The translations under genes and the position numbers were made by a program. Of a stretch of DNA of 64,000 nt, positions 44,563-52,942 are shown piece by piece. The notes under the pieces are model-generated. The model was not told the DNA's origin. It did no database searches and worked only from the letters and a program-made list of their open reading frames with translations. Origin of the DNA: Belnapia moabensis DSM 16746 (lineage in GTDB: Bacteria; Pseudomonadota; Alphaproteobacteria; Acetobacterales; Acetobacteraceae); assembly GCF_000745835.1 (NCBI RefSeq), contig NZ_JQKB01000007.1, forward strand, positions 121,867 to 185,866, in the 5' to 3' direction. Numbering within the stretch: the stretch's first letter is position 1; each line of letters starts with the position of its first letter.

Positions 44563-45834
44563 TCAGCGCAGCGCCAGGCCGGTCGCCGGCGCCAGGCGGG
44601 CCCGCGCCTCACGCAGCCGGTCGAGGCGGGTGTCGATGGCGGCCAGCTCCTGGTCGAGGGCGGCGTAGAAGCGCCGGGCGAAGTTGGACATCTCCGGCGG
44701 CAGGGGGCGCTGCTCCTCGCGCAGGCGGTGCAGGCGGGCGGCGTACCAGCGGAGGTTGGGCTCCAGCGCGTGCTGGCGGGGCGTGGCCAGGATCTCGGCG
44801 AGCCAGCGGCGGTAGGGGCCGAGCGTCGGGTCGTCGTAAAAGACGAGGCCGAGTTCGGTTTCATAGACTTCGTTGGACGGCCAGGCGGGGGCGCTGAGGG
44901 CGATGGCGCCGGGGCGGACGGGCAGCGTGCCGAAATCGAGCACGGCGCGACGGGCGGCGGGGTCGGCGAAGGCGGCTTCGGGGTCGAGCAGGGCTGCGTC
45001 GCTGGCGCGGCGCATGAGGTTGACGAACTCGTTCTTCGGCACGGGGAAGTCGAGGATGGCGAGCGGCAGCGGCATGTGCGTCGGCCAGGGCTGCCAGAAG
45101 CCGGCGGCGGCGAGGGCGTTGTGCGCCAGGTGGATGCAGTTGTCCTGGAAGAGCGACCAGCGGAACTCGCGCTCGCCGCGGCGGTAGGGGGCGTTCTCGG
45201 CATTGAGGAAGCGGATCATCGCCAGCATCTGCGGGCGCGTCACCGGCACCCGCGCGCAGTAGCGGCCGCGGCCGAGGCCGACGGCGTAGTCGGTGGCGAT
45301 GGAGATCTCGTATTTGGCGGCCTCGCGCGGCAGGCCGGGGGGCGCCTTGGCGAAGGCCTCGTCGTGGAAGGCGACCTCGTCATAGAGGCGGAGACGGCGG
45401 GCCTCGGCCTGAACCTCGGCGTAGCGGGCGCGGGTGAGGGTCTCGCCGGGGCGGAGGTTGCCCTCGAAGAAGAAGTCGCGGCCGGGGATGGCCACCCACT
45501 TCGCGTTGCGGAAATGGGCGTTCATCGAGAGGCCGACGCCCTCCTCCGGGCCGGCGCCGGGGGTGTCGCAGGGGATGAGGGTGCCGCCCGGGCCGCGGCA
45601 GGCGCCGTTGAGATAGAGCACGGCATGGCCGCCGATATCGCCGCGGATCTCGGCACCGAAGCCGGGGCGCTTGCGGATCTGGGAGAGGGCGCAGAACTCG
45701 GCATACCAGGGGAAGGCGGCGGCATAGCCGGGCTCGGGGTCGGCGATGCCGGGGCGGGTGAAGTCGACCGTGCCGCAGGCGGCGAGGCTGATGGCGGCCA
45801 GGAATGCGAGCAGGCGGCGCAGGAGTCCGGACAT
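44563..45834 (-). CDS. lipoprotein of unknown function
   Basis: 423 residues. MSGLLRRLLAFLAAISLAACG carries a clear lipobox (L-A-A-C), so it is a lipid-anchored envelope protein. The body contains FPWYAEFCALSQIRKRPGF, GDIGGHAVLYLNGACRG, SLFQDNCIHLAHNALAAAGF and many aromatic and Arg residues, suggesting a globular enzyme-like fold. The D-N-C-I-H-L-A-H-N-A-L cluster resembles papain-like (DUF4105/NlpC) Cys-His sites, but I cannot assign a family. The C-terminus is a helical Arg/Glu-rich tail. Confidence 0.75.
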   Translation of the reverse strand: MSGLLRRLLAFLAAISLAACGTVDFTRPGIADPEPGYAAAFPWYAEFCALSQIRKRPGFGAEIRGDIGGHAVLYLNGACRGPGGTLIPCDTPGAGPEEGVGLSMNAHFRNAKWVAIPGRDFFFEGNLRPGETLTRARYAEVQAEARRLRLYDEVAFHDEAFAKAPPGLPREAAKYEISIATDYAVGLGRGRYCARVPVTRPQMLAMIRFLNAENAPYRRGEREFRWSLFQDNCIHLAHNALAAAGFWQPWPTHMPLPLAILDFPVPKNEFVNLMRRASDAALLDPEAAFADPAARRAVLDFGTLPVRPGAIALSAPAWPSNEVYETELGLVFYDDPTLGPYRRWLAEILATPRQHALEPNLRWYAARLHRLREEQRPLPPEMSNFARRFYAALDQELAAIDTRLDRLREARARLAPATGLALR

Positions 45835-45967
45835 CGGCCCTTCGACTGGTGGTTGAGTGGGGCCGGAACGTTTGCGGGTCGTTCGGGTTGCGGGCCGGAT
45901 GGTGACAGGCGCGTCAGGCGTCGTCCCCTCCCCCATCGCAGCGGGTGGGGCTTCGCGCCGGCCGTGG

Positions 45968-45980
45968 GGCGGCTAGACTG
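45968..45980 (+). promoter_or_regulatory. -10 type promoter element GGCGGCTAGACTG
   Basis: TAGACT inside GGCGGCTAGACTG would start transcription near 45986, leaving about 20 bases to the ATG at 46007, room for the AGGGAGAGGA ribosome site. The same 13 bases occur at 50261-50273 before another gene. Confidence 0.35.
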
Positions 45981-46006
45981 GCGGGCAATCAGGGAGAGGA
46001 TGGACG

Positions 46007-47173
46007 ATGCGCCTGGACAACACGGCCCTGCCGCAGGACTGGCCGAACGGGGCCTATGCGGCGCGGATCATGACGGCTGAGGGGCCGAGCGCCATCGGGT
46101 TGCTGAACGGGGCGGCCTTCGACATGACGCCGGCCTTCGGCACGGTGAGCGCCTGGCTGAACGAGGCGGAGCCGGTGGCGGCGATCCGCAACCGCGGCGT
46201 GCCGGTGCCGTTCGACCTGCCGGCGGTGCTGGCCAACAGCCACCATGCGGCGCGCGACACGGCGAAGCCCTGGCTGCTGGCGCCCATCGACCTGCAGGCG
46301 GTGAAGGCCTGCGGCGTGACCTATGTGCGCAGCATGCTGGAGCGGGTGATCGAGGAGCGCTGCCGGGGCGATGCAAGCCAGGCGGAGGCGGTGCGCGCCG
46401 AGGTGCGGCAGATCATCGGCGACGACCTCGCCACGCTGCGGCCCGGCAGCGCGGAGGCGCGGGCGGTGAAGGCGGCGCTGATGGAGAAGGGTTGGTGGAG
46501 CCAGTACCTCGAGGTCGGCATCGGGCCGGATGCGGAGATCTTCAGCAAGTGCCAGCCGATGGCGTCCGTCGGCATCGGCGCCAAGATCGGCGTGCATCCG
46601 ACGAGCGAGTGGAGCAACCCGGAGCCGGAAGTCGTGCTCGCGGTGAATGCGCGGGGGGCGATACTCGGAGCGATGCTCGGCAATGACGTGAACCTGCGGG
46701 ATGTCGAGGGGCGGTCGGCGCTGCTGCTCGGCCGCGCCAAGGACAACAATGCGGCCTGTGCGCTCGGGCCGCTGCTGCGGCTGTTCGATGACGGGTTCAC
46801 GCTGGAGGATGTGCGGCGGGCGGAGATCGCGCTGACCATCGAGGGGCGGGACGGGTTCAGGCTGGAGGAGACGGGGGCGGTGGGCTCGATCAGCCGCGAC
46901 CCGACGGAGGTGGTGGACCAGCTCATCGGGCCGCATCACCAGTATCCCGATGGGGCGGTGCTGTTCCTCGGTACGCCCTTCTCGCCGAGCAAGGATCGGG
47001 GCGCGGTGGGGATGGGCTTCACCCATCACCCGGGCGACGTGGTGCGGATCGCCTCGGCGCGGCTCGGGGCGCTGGTCAATGAGGTGGACCGGACGGATGG
47101 CTGCCCGCCCTGGACCTTCGGCGCCGGGGCGCTGATGGCGAACCTCGCCCGGCGGGGGCTGCCGCGGGCATGA
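46007..47173 (+). CDS. fumarylacetoacetate hydrolase (FAH) family protein
   Basis: 388 residues, ATG 46007. The FAH-fold metal site is seen in SEWSNPEPEVVLAVNARGAI (E-x-E) and AMLGNDVNLRDVEGRSALLL near 225-245. The longer N-terminal region (KACGVTYVRSMLERVIEERC) matches the roughly 390-residue subgroup that includes 2-keto-3-deoxy sugar acid dehydratases rather than tyrosine-pathway FAH. It may hydrate or cleave a 2-keto acid. The alpha/beta hydrolase gene starts within its stop (ATGA). Confidence 0.85.
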   Translation: MRLDNTALPQDWPNGAYAARIMTAEGPSAIGLLNGAAFDMTPAFGTVSAWLNEAEPVAAIRNRGVPVPFDLPAVLANSHHAARDTAKPWLLAPIDLQAVKACGVTYVRSMLERVIEERCRGDASQAEAVRAEVRQIIGDDLATLRPGSAEARAVKAALMEKGWWSQYLEVGIGPDAEIFSKCQPMASVGIGAKIGVHPTSEWSNPEPEVVLAVNARGAILGAMLGNDVNLRDVEGRSALLLGRAKDNNAACALGPLLRLFDDGFTLEDVRRAEIALTIEGRDGFRLEETGAVGSISRDPTEVVDQLIGPHHQYPDGAVLFLGTPFSPSKDRGAVGMGFTHHPGDVVRIASARLGALVNEVDRTDGCPPWTFGAGALMANLARRGLPRA

Positions 47174-47949
47174 GGGAGGAAAGCGGGCGGCTCGACCGCG
47201 GGGACGGGGTGGAGCTGGCCTGGCGGCGGGTCGCCGGGCGGGGGCCGGGGGTGGTGTTCCTCGGCGGGTTCCGCAGCGACATGACGGGGACGAAGGCGGA
47301 GGACCTGGCCGCCTTCTGCGTGGAGACGGGGCGGGCCTTCCTCCGCTTCGACTATTCGGGGCATGGGGCCAGCGGGGGCGCGTTCGAGGCCGGGAGCATC
47401 GGGCGCTGGGCGGCGGATGCGGAGACGGCGATCAGCGCGCTCACCGAGGGGCCGCAGGTGCTGGTGGGGTCCTCGATGGGGGGGTGGATCTCGCTGCTGC
47501 TGATGCGGAGGCGGCCGGAGATGATGGCGGGGTTTGTCGGCATCGCGGCAGCGCCGGACTTCACCTTGCGGATCGAGGCGGCGCTGGCGCCAGCGGCGCG
47601 GGAGGCGCTGGAGCGGGAGGGGGTGTGGCATCGGCCGAGCGCCTATGGCGACCCCTACCCCATCACGCGGGAGCTGTTGGAGGATGGGCGGCGGAACCTG
47701 GTCCTCGATGGGCCGGTGGCGCTCGCGGTGCCGGTGCGGCTGTTGCAAGGGCAGCAGGACCCGGATGTGCCGTGGGAGACGGCGCTCGACATCGCGGAGG
47801 CGGTGACGGGCGGGGATGTGCAGGTGGTGCTGGTGAAGGATGGCGATCACCGGCTGTCACGGCCGCAGGATCTGCAACTGCTCCGGCAGGTGGTCGAGGC
47901 GCTTCTCTTCACCTCCGACCCGAAGCGGATGCCCGCTTTACTTGCCTAG
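47170..47949 (+). CDS. alpha/beta hydrolase
   Basis: 259 residues overlapping the FAH gene by four bases. VVFLGGFRSDMTGTKAEDLA (oxyanion region), LRFDYSGHGASGG, nucleophile VGSSMGGWISLLLMRRRPEM near 99, acid in LLQGQQDPDVPW and His in VLVKDGDHRLSRPQDL form a complete triad. It resembles the ABHD10/palmitoyl-thioesterase-like group of short carboxylesterases. The coupling with FAH suggests it releases or processes the same substrate, for example a lactone or ester, but this is inference. Confidence 0.88.
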   Translation: MREESGRLDRGDGVELAWRRVAGRGPGVVFLGGFRSDMTGTKAEDLAAFCVETGRAFLRFDYSGHGASGGAFEAGSIGRWAADAETAISALTEGPQVLVGSSMGGWISLLLMRRRPEMMAGFVGIAAAPDFTLRIEAALAPAAREALEREGVWHRPSAYGDPYPITRELLEDGRRNLVLDGPVALAVPVRLLQGQQDPDVPWETALDIAEAVTGGDVQVVLVKDGDHRLSRPQDLQLLRQVVEALLFTSDPKRMPALLA

Positions 47950-48017
47950 CCTGAAACGAACCAAGCGACCGCGCCGGACGAAGTCTTATAAAATCTAACC
48001 CCCGGTCGGACCTGTTC

Positions 48018-49304
48018 TCATTCGGCGGCTACCGCGGTCGGCTCGCGCCGGGCGGTCAGCAGGCCGAGCCGCTTCTTCAGTGAGACGATGTGGTAGATCG
48101 TCTTGAAGGCCATGACCGGCAGCGCCATGCGCCAGCTGCCGCGGATATTGCCGGCCAGCAGGCTGATCAGCCCGTCGCGCATGCCGAGTGTGTTGCGCGG
48201 CGCCATGAAGAGGCTGCGCAGGGCCGGCGTGTTGATGCGGTAGATCAGCCAGGCGATGCGGGCCATGGCTTGGCGCATGTCGCGCTCCATCCGCCTTGCC
48301 AGCACGCGGGCGCGGGCCGGCTCCTCCAGCCACGCATCGGCCACCTCGGCACCCCGCTCGGCCGAGGTCATCGCCAGCAGCACGCCGGAGGAGAAGACCG
48401 GGTCGAGGAAGGCGAAGGCATCGCCGATCATCATCCAGCCCTCGCCCCAGGACGTCGTGGCGTCGTAGGAGAAGTTGCCGGTGCTGACGACCTCGCCGAT
48501 CAGCTCCGCGTTCCGCATGCGGGCGTTGACGGTGGGGCTGGATGCGAGCCGCTCCATCAGCAATTCATGCGGCGAGCCCCGGCGATTCCTGAAGGCCGCC
48601 TGGTTGCCGACGAAGCCTACGCTCATCACGTCGTCGGGCAGCGGGATCAGCCAGAACCAGCCATCCTCGACGAGATGGACGCTGATATAGCCCTCAAGCT
48701 CGCCTGTGCGCCGCTCGACGCCACGGAAATGGCCGAAGAGCGCGGCGGTGCTGTTGAATTTGTTGGCGCGCTTGCTGCGCAGCTTGGCCGCAAGCAGCGT
48801 GTCGCGGCCCGAGGCGTCCAGCACGAAGCGCGGCGCGAAGTGCCGTGGCTGGCCATCCGGCCCCATGGCGTGCACGCCGGCGCGGCCGCCGGGCGGGGCG
48901 AACTCCACTTCGGTGACGCGGGTGTCCTCGGCCACGCTTGCCCCGCGCGCCGCGGCGTTGCGGAACAGCATGGCGTCGAAATCCGCGCGCCGCACCTGCC
49001 AGCTGTAGGGGTAGCGCTTGTCGAGGCCGTTGGCGAAGGAGAACTGCACCGCGCGGCCTGTGTCGTCGGCGACGAATTCGGCGCCCGGCTTCAGGACGCC
49101 CATGGCCGCGACCTGTTCGCGCAGGCCGAGGCGGTCGAAGATCGCGGTGTTCAGCGGCAGCAGGGATTCGCCGATGTGGAAGCGAGGATGCGCGCCCTTC
49201 TCAAGGAGCACCACGCTGCGCCCGCGCGCGGCCAGGACGGCCGCAGCCGTGCTGCCGGCGGGGCCGCCGCCAATGATCAGGATATCGCATTCCTCGACCG
49301 CCAT
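48018..49304 (-). CDS. FAD-dependent oxidoreductase with flavin-halogenase motifs
   Basis: 428 residues. Residues 7-35 form the FAD dinucleotide fold (ILIIGGGPAGSTAAAVLAAR), followed by HPRFHIGESLLPLN and, near 220, GWFWLIPLPDDVMSVGFVG with the W-x-W-x-I-P motif that marks flavin-dependent halogenases. WMMIGDAFAFLDPVFSSGV is the second FAD contact. Such proteins also include geranylgeranyl-reductase-like enzymes. The catalytic Lys of halogenases cannot be located with confidence. No biosynthetic cluster adjoins it. The C-terminal 100 residues are basic and hydrophobic, perhaps membrane-associated. Confidence 0.8.
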   Translation of the reverse strand: MAVEECDILIIGGGPAGSTAAAVLAARGRSVVLLEKGAHPRFHIGESLLPLNTAIFDRLGLREQVAAMGVLKPGAEFVADDTGRAVQFSFANGLDKRYPYSWQVRRADFDAMLFRNAAARGASVAEDTRVTEVEFAPPGGRAGVHAMGPDGQPRHFAPRFVLDASGRDTLLAAKLRSKRANKFNSTAALFGHFRGVERRTGELEGYISVHLVEDGWFWLIPLPDDVMSVGFVGNQAAFRNRRGSPHELLMERLASSPTVNARMRNAELIGEVVSTGNFSYDATTSWGEGWMMIGDAFAFLDPVFSSGVLLAMTSAERGAEVADAWLEEPARARVLARRMERDMRQAMARIAWLIYRINTPALRSLFMAPRNTLGMRDGLISLLAGNIRGSWRMALPVMAFKTIYHIVSLKKRLGLLTARREPTAVAAE

Positions 49305-49348
49305 TCCGCTGCCCGCACATTGGTGACGCGGCCGTGTAACAGGCAGTT

Positions 49349-50233
49349 TCAGAAGCGGGAAGTTTCAACTCGGACATGCGCGGGCCGCTCCTCGCCGCGG
49401 AGGATCGCGGCCAGCCCCTCGCGGTAGGTCGGGTAGCGCCAGGCAATGCCGAGCGCCGCCTTGGTCGCCGCGTTCGCCACACGGCGGTTCTCGGCCCAGA
49501 AGCTGCGGCCCATGGGAGACATGGTGCGGGCGGCCTCCTCGTAGGGGATCGCGGGCGGCGGGGGGAGGCCGAGGAGGCGGGCGGCTTCCTCCGTCACCAG
49601 GGCGCTTTCGGCGGGCTCGTCGTCGACCAGGTGGAGGATGCGGGTGACGGGCGGCAAGGACTGGCGAAGGGCGGCGGCGACGGCCAGGGCGATGTCGTCG
49701 CGGTGGATCCGGCTGAAGGCGTGGCCGGGCTTCAGCGTGCGGCGGGCGGTGCCGGCCTGCATCTCCTCGATGGCGCTGCGGCCGGGGCCGTAGATGCCCC
49801 CGACCCGGAAGATGTCGAGGGCGCGGCCGGTGCTGGCCGCGCGCCAGGCCTCCTCGGCCTCGAGGCGACGGCGGCTGCGGTCCTGGCCTGGGGCGGGGGG
49901 CGTCGCCTCGTCGACCCAGGCGCCGGCGCGGTCGCCGTAGACGCCCGTCGTCGAGAGGTAGCCGATCCAGCGGAGGGCGGGGGCGGCGGCCAGGGCTTCG
50001 GCGTGGGTGGCGAGGACGGGGTCGCCGGCCTCGCCCGGGGCGGCGGTGACGAGGAGGTGCGTGGCGGTGGCCAGGGCCTCGCCGGCGGCGGCGAAGGGGA
50101 TCACGCCGGGGCCGGAGGGGGCGCGGCTGGTGCCGGTGACGCGGAAGCCAAGCCGGGTGGCCTCTCGTGCTACGGCCTTGCCGGTATAGCCGAGGCCGGC
50201 GATCAGGAGGTGGGGCGAGGTCGGTTCGGTCAT
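49349..50233 (-). CDS. NAD-dependent epimerase/dehydratase-like (atypical SDR) protein
   Basis: 294 residues. The N-terminus PHLLIAGLGYTGKAVAREA carries a short GxGYTG nucleotide motif as in the YeeZ-like atypical SDR group. WIGYLSTTGVYGDRAGAWVD, FRVGGIYGPGRSAIEEM and FSRIHRDDIALAVAAAL follow. The Tyr-x-x-x-Lys pair is not clear, so it may bind NAD without classical catalysis. Its start (complement of 50231-50233) lies 46 bases before the divergent TPR gene start. Confidence 0.82.
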   Translation of the reverse strand: MTEPTSPHLLIAGLGYTGKAVAREATRLGFRVTGTSRAPSGPGVIPFAAAGEALATATHLLVTAAPGEAGDPVLATHAEALAAAPALRWIGYLSTTGVYGDRAGAWVDEATPPAPGQDRSRRRLEAEEAWRAASTGRALDIFRVGGIYGPGRSAIEEMQAGTARRTLKPGHAFSRIHRDDIALAVAAALRQSLPPVTRILHLVDDEPAESALVTEEAARLLGLPPPPAIPYEEAARTMSPMGRSFWAENRRVANAATKAALGIAWRYPTYREGLAAILRGEERPAHVRVETSRF

Positions 50234-50260
50234 GTGGCTTATCTGGCGCCGCTGGGGGCG

Positions 50261-50273
50261 GGCGGCTAGACTG
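50261..50273 (+). promoter_or_regulatory. -10 type promoter element GGCGGCTAGACTG, likely leaderless start
   Basis: TAGACT at 50267-50272 predicts transcription from about 50279-50280, exactly the GTG start of the TPR gene, which has no ribosome binding site. The identical 13-mer precedes the FAH gene at 45968. Confidence 0.4.
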
Positions 50274-50279
50274 TGTGGT

Positions 50280-51113
50280 GTGAAGTCCGCCTCTCCTGTT
50301 CTCCTGGCCCTAATGGCCGCCGGTCTGGTGGTGGGTGCGGGCGGCATCGGCTGGGTCGCGCTGCGGGCGCCGGCCGAGGCGGAGGCGGCGAGCGAGGCCC
50401 TCCCCTTGCCGCCGGATGTGCCGCGGCTGGCTGAGGGGCCGGATTACGAGCGCTGCCTCGGGCTGGTGCGGACCGACCCGGATGAGGCGAGGAATTTCGC
50501 TGAGGGCTGGGAGATCGGTGGTGGCGGCGAGGGGGCGCGGCATTGCGGCGCCCTCGCCTTACTGGCGGCGGGCGAGCCGGAGCGGGCGGCGGAGCGGCTG
50601 GAGGGGCTCGGGCGGGCCAGCGGGGCGAGCGCGGCGACGCGGGCTTCGGTCTTCGCCCAGGCGGGGCAGGCATGGATGATGGCGGGCGATGCCGGGCGGG
50701 CCTATGGCGCGGCCACCATGGGGCTGACGCTGGCGCCGGACGATGCCGACCTGATGCTGGATCGGGCCGTCGCGCTCGGGACGCTCGGTCGCTACGCGGA
50801 TGCGATGGATGACCTGAACCGGGTGATCGCGCTTGATCCGCAGCGGGCGGAGGCCTGGGTGTTCCGTGCGGCGGCAAACCGGCACCTCGATAAGGTGGAT
50901 CAGGCGGCGGAGGATGTGAGGCGGGCGATCGCCCTCACGCCCGACAATGCGGAGGCGCTGCTGGAGCGGGGCATCATCCGCCAGCTCAAGGGCGATACCG
51001 TGGGGGCCAAGGCGGACTGGCAGCGGGCGGTTGCTCTCGCCCCGGACAGCGCGACGGCCGATTTGGCGCAGCAGAACCTGGCGTTGAACGAGGCAGGTCC
51101 GCAACGGCGTTGA
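50280..51113 (+). CDS. TPR-repeat protein with N-terminal membrane anchor
   Basis: 277 residues from GTG 50280. An ATG at 50232 would overlap the divergent gene's start codon and has no better site. Residues 3-25 (SASPVLLALMAAGLVVGAGG) form a signal-anchor, so the rest is periplasmic. Several TPR units are clear in the C-terminal half: AYGAATMGLTLAPDDADLML, AMDDLNRVIALDPQRAEAWV, AAEDVRRAIALTPDNAEALL, and AKADWQRAVALAPDSATADL. It is probably a scaffold for an envelope complex. The GT39 gene follows after 149 bases. Confidence 0.8.
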   Translation: MKSASPVLLALMAAGLVVGAGGIGWVALRAPAEAEAASEALPLPPDVPRLAEGPDYERCLGLVRTDPDEARNFAEGWEIGGGGEGARHCGALALLAAGEPERAAERLEGLGRASGASAATRASVFAQAGQAWMMAGDAGRAYGAATMGLTLAPDDADLMLDRAVALGTLGRYADAMDDLNRVIALDPQRAEAWVFRAAANRHLDKVDQAAEDVRRAIALTPDNAEALLERGIIRQLKGDTVGAKADWQRAVALAPDSATADLAQQNLALNEAGPQRR

Positions 51114-51262
51114 CCCTGTCGTGCGTTCACAGGGGCAGGAGACGCGGGCCGCTGCGGCTGGCGGCGCATTCCATTCATCCCGATTCGTGTCAGAAAGTTT
51201 CGACCAGTCATGGTCAGGCTTCATCGGCTTGATATCAACGGCCGCGCGAATAGGACTAGGTA

Positions 51263-52867
51263 ATGTTCGACTTTCCTGCGGTGGCTACGCGCTCGCGGTA
51301 TTTGGGCAAGGTCCTGCTTCTTGTTGTGCTCTTCGGGGCGACACTGCGCCTTCTTCATTATGCCGGTGGGCGACCGCTTTGGCATGACGAGGCGATGATT
51401 GCGCTGAACCTGTTTCGGCGTTCCTATCAGGACCTGCTGATGCCGCTGGATTACGACCAGTCGGCGCCCGTGCTGTGGCTGCTGGGGACGAAATTCGTCA
51501 TCGGGCTGTTCGGGCCGGGGGAGATGGCGCTGCGGCTGATCCCGCTGCTGGCGGGGCTGGCCTCGCTCGGGTTCTTCGCGCTGGCGGTGCGGCGGAGCCT
51601 CGATGCGGCCGGGGCGGCGCTGGCGGTGCTGGTCTTCGCCATAGCCACGCCGCTGGTCTACTACGCGGCGGAGGCGAAGCAGTACGCGACCGATGTGCTG
51701 GTCTTCACCGTCTTCCTCTGGATGCTGGCGCGCTGGGGGCAGGGAATCCTGCGCTCCTGGGGCGGGGTGGCGCTGCTGGCGGGGGCGGGGGCGGTCTCGG
51801 TGCTGCTGAGCCTGTCCGCCGTCTTCGTGCTGTTCGGCGTCGGGGTGAGCCTGGCGGTGCAGCCGGTGCTGCGGCGGGATGGCGAAGCGGTGCTGCGGCT
51901 GGCCGTCATAGGTGCTGTGTGGCTGCTCTGCTTCGGCGCCGCCACCTATCTGGCGACGAGCGATTCCGGCTCGCTGGTCGCCGCGATGCGGAAATACTGG
52001 AGCGGGTGGTTCATCCCGCCCGCGCTCTTCATTCCCTCGCGCTTCGTCGCGGCGGTGCGGATCATGCTGCAGGTGCCGGAGGGGATGGGCTTCCCGGCCT
52101 CGAGCGTGATGCTGCTGGTGCTCTTCGCGGTGCTCGGGCTTTACGATACCTGGCAGAGGTCGCGGGTGCTGGCGCTGGCCCTTGTCCTGACCCTGGTCGG
52201 GGCGGTGGCGGCGTCGATGGCGCAGCTCTATCCGATGACGGCGCGCTTCGTGCTCTTCCTGGCGCCGGGCATGATCTACGTGCTGGCGGCCGGGGTGTCC
52301 TTCACCCTCCGCATGGTGCCGCGGTTGCGCTGGCCGGTGCTGGGCGTCGTCGCGCTGCTGGTGGGGCTGATGAGCTTCGAGACCTGGGCGCATCTGCGGA
52401 TGACGCCGGCCTTCTCGCGGGAGCAGATCGACCGGAGCATCGAGGCGGTGCTGCGGAAGAAGCAGCCGGACGACCTTGTCTATGTCTATTACGCGGCGGT
52501 GCCAGCCTTCCAGATCTATGGGAAGGCGCTGGCGGCGGCGCCGGGGGGCGTCGTCTATGGCCGGGACGCGCGCTCGGACTGGACCTACATGCTGGCGGAC
52601 ATGCCCAAGCTTTGCGGCCGGCGGGTCTGGTTCCTCTGGTCGCACCCGGCCGACCTCAACGGGGTGAACGACGTGCGGCTCTTCGAATATGTCGCCGGCA
52701 GGGTGGGGCGGGTGCTGGAGCGGGATGTGTCGCGCGAGGCGGGCGCCACGCTGATCGACCTGACGGCGGCGGAACGCTGCGACGCGATGCCGATCGAGGA
52801 GCCCGGGCGGCCCTGGGTGCCGGGCCATCCGGGGTTCCGGCCGCTGCCGGCGTTGGCCAGCCCGTGA
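51263..52867 (+). CDS. membrane glycosyltransferase, GT39/ArnT-like
   Basis: 534 residues with about ten hydrophobic segments in the first 385 residues and a soluble C-terminal domain. The catalytic acidic pair is in RPLWHDEAMIALNLFRRSYQ near 38-57, and EAKQYATDVLVFTVFLWMLA near 133 is the second family block. Family members use polyprenyl-phosphate sugars as donors in the periplasm. The acceptor is unknown. SD AGGACTAGGT precedes ATG 51263. A strong hairpin follows the stop. Confidence 0.85.
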   Translation: MFDFPAVATRSRYLGKVLLLVVLFGATLRLLHYAGGRPLWHDEAMIALNLFRRSYQDLLMPLDYDQSAPVLWLLGTKFVIGLFGPGEMALRLIPLLAGLASLGFFALAVRRSLDAAGAALAVLVFAIATPLVYYAAEAKQYATDVLVFTVFLWMLARWGQGILRSWGGVALLAGAGAVSVLLSLSAVFVLFGVGVSLAVQPVLRRDGEAVLRLAVIGAVWLLCFGAATYLATSDSGSLVAAMRKYWSGWFIPPALFIPSRFVAAVRIMLQVPEGMGFPASSVMLLVLFAVLGLYDTWQRSRVLALALVLTLVGAVAASMAQLYPMTARFVLFLAPGMIYVLAAGVSFTLRMVPRLRWPVLGVVALLVGLMSFETWAHLRMTPAFSREQIDRSIEAVLRKKQPDDLVYVYYAAVPAFQIYGKALAAAPGGVVYGRDARSDWTYMLADMPKLCGRRVWFLWSHPADLNGVNDVRLFEYVAGRVGRVLERDVSREAGATLIDLTAAERCDAMPIEEPGRPWVPGHPGFRPLPALASP

Positions 52868-52874
52868 TCCGCGG

Positions 52875-52911
52875 CCCTGGGATGCGCGGGGTGGGCCCGC
52901 GCATCCCAGGG
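52875..52911. terminator. bidirectional terminator hairpin, 16-bp perfect stem
   Basis: CCCTGGGATGCGCGGG (52875-52890), loop GTGGG, CCCGCGCATCCCAGGG (52896-52911). It lies eight bases after the GT39 stop and 32 bases from the stop of the convergent alcohol dehydrogenase gene, so it can end both transcripts. It is the longest perfect inverted repeat I found in the window. Confidence 0.75.
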
Positions 52912-52942
52912 GAGAGCCGGACAGGCCTGGTGCCGCGGCCTG

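Noticed and set aside
48018..51113. Natural-product biosynthetic cluster around the halogenase-like gene
   Set aside because: Neighbours are an atypical SDR and a TPR protein; no synthase, carrier protein or tailoring set is present.
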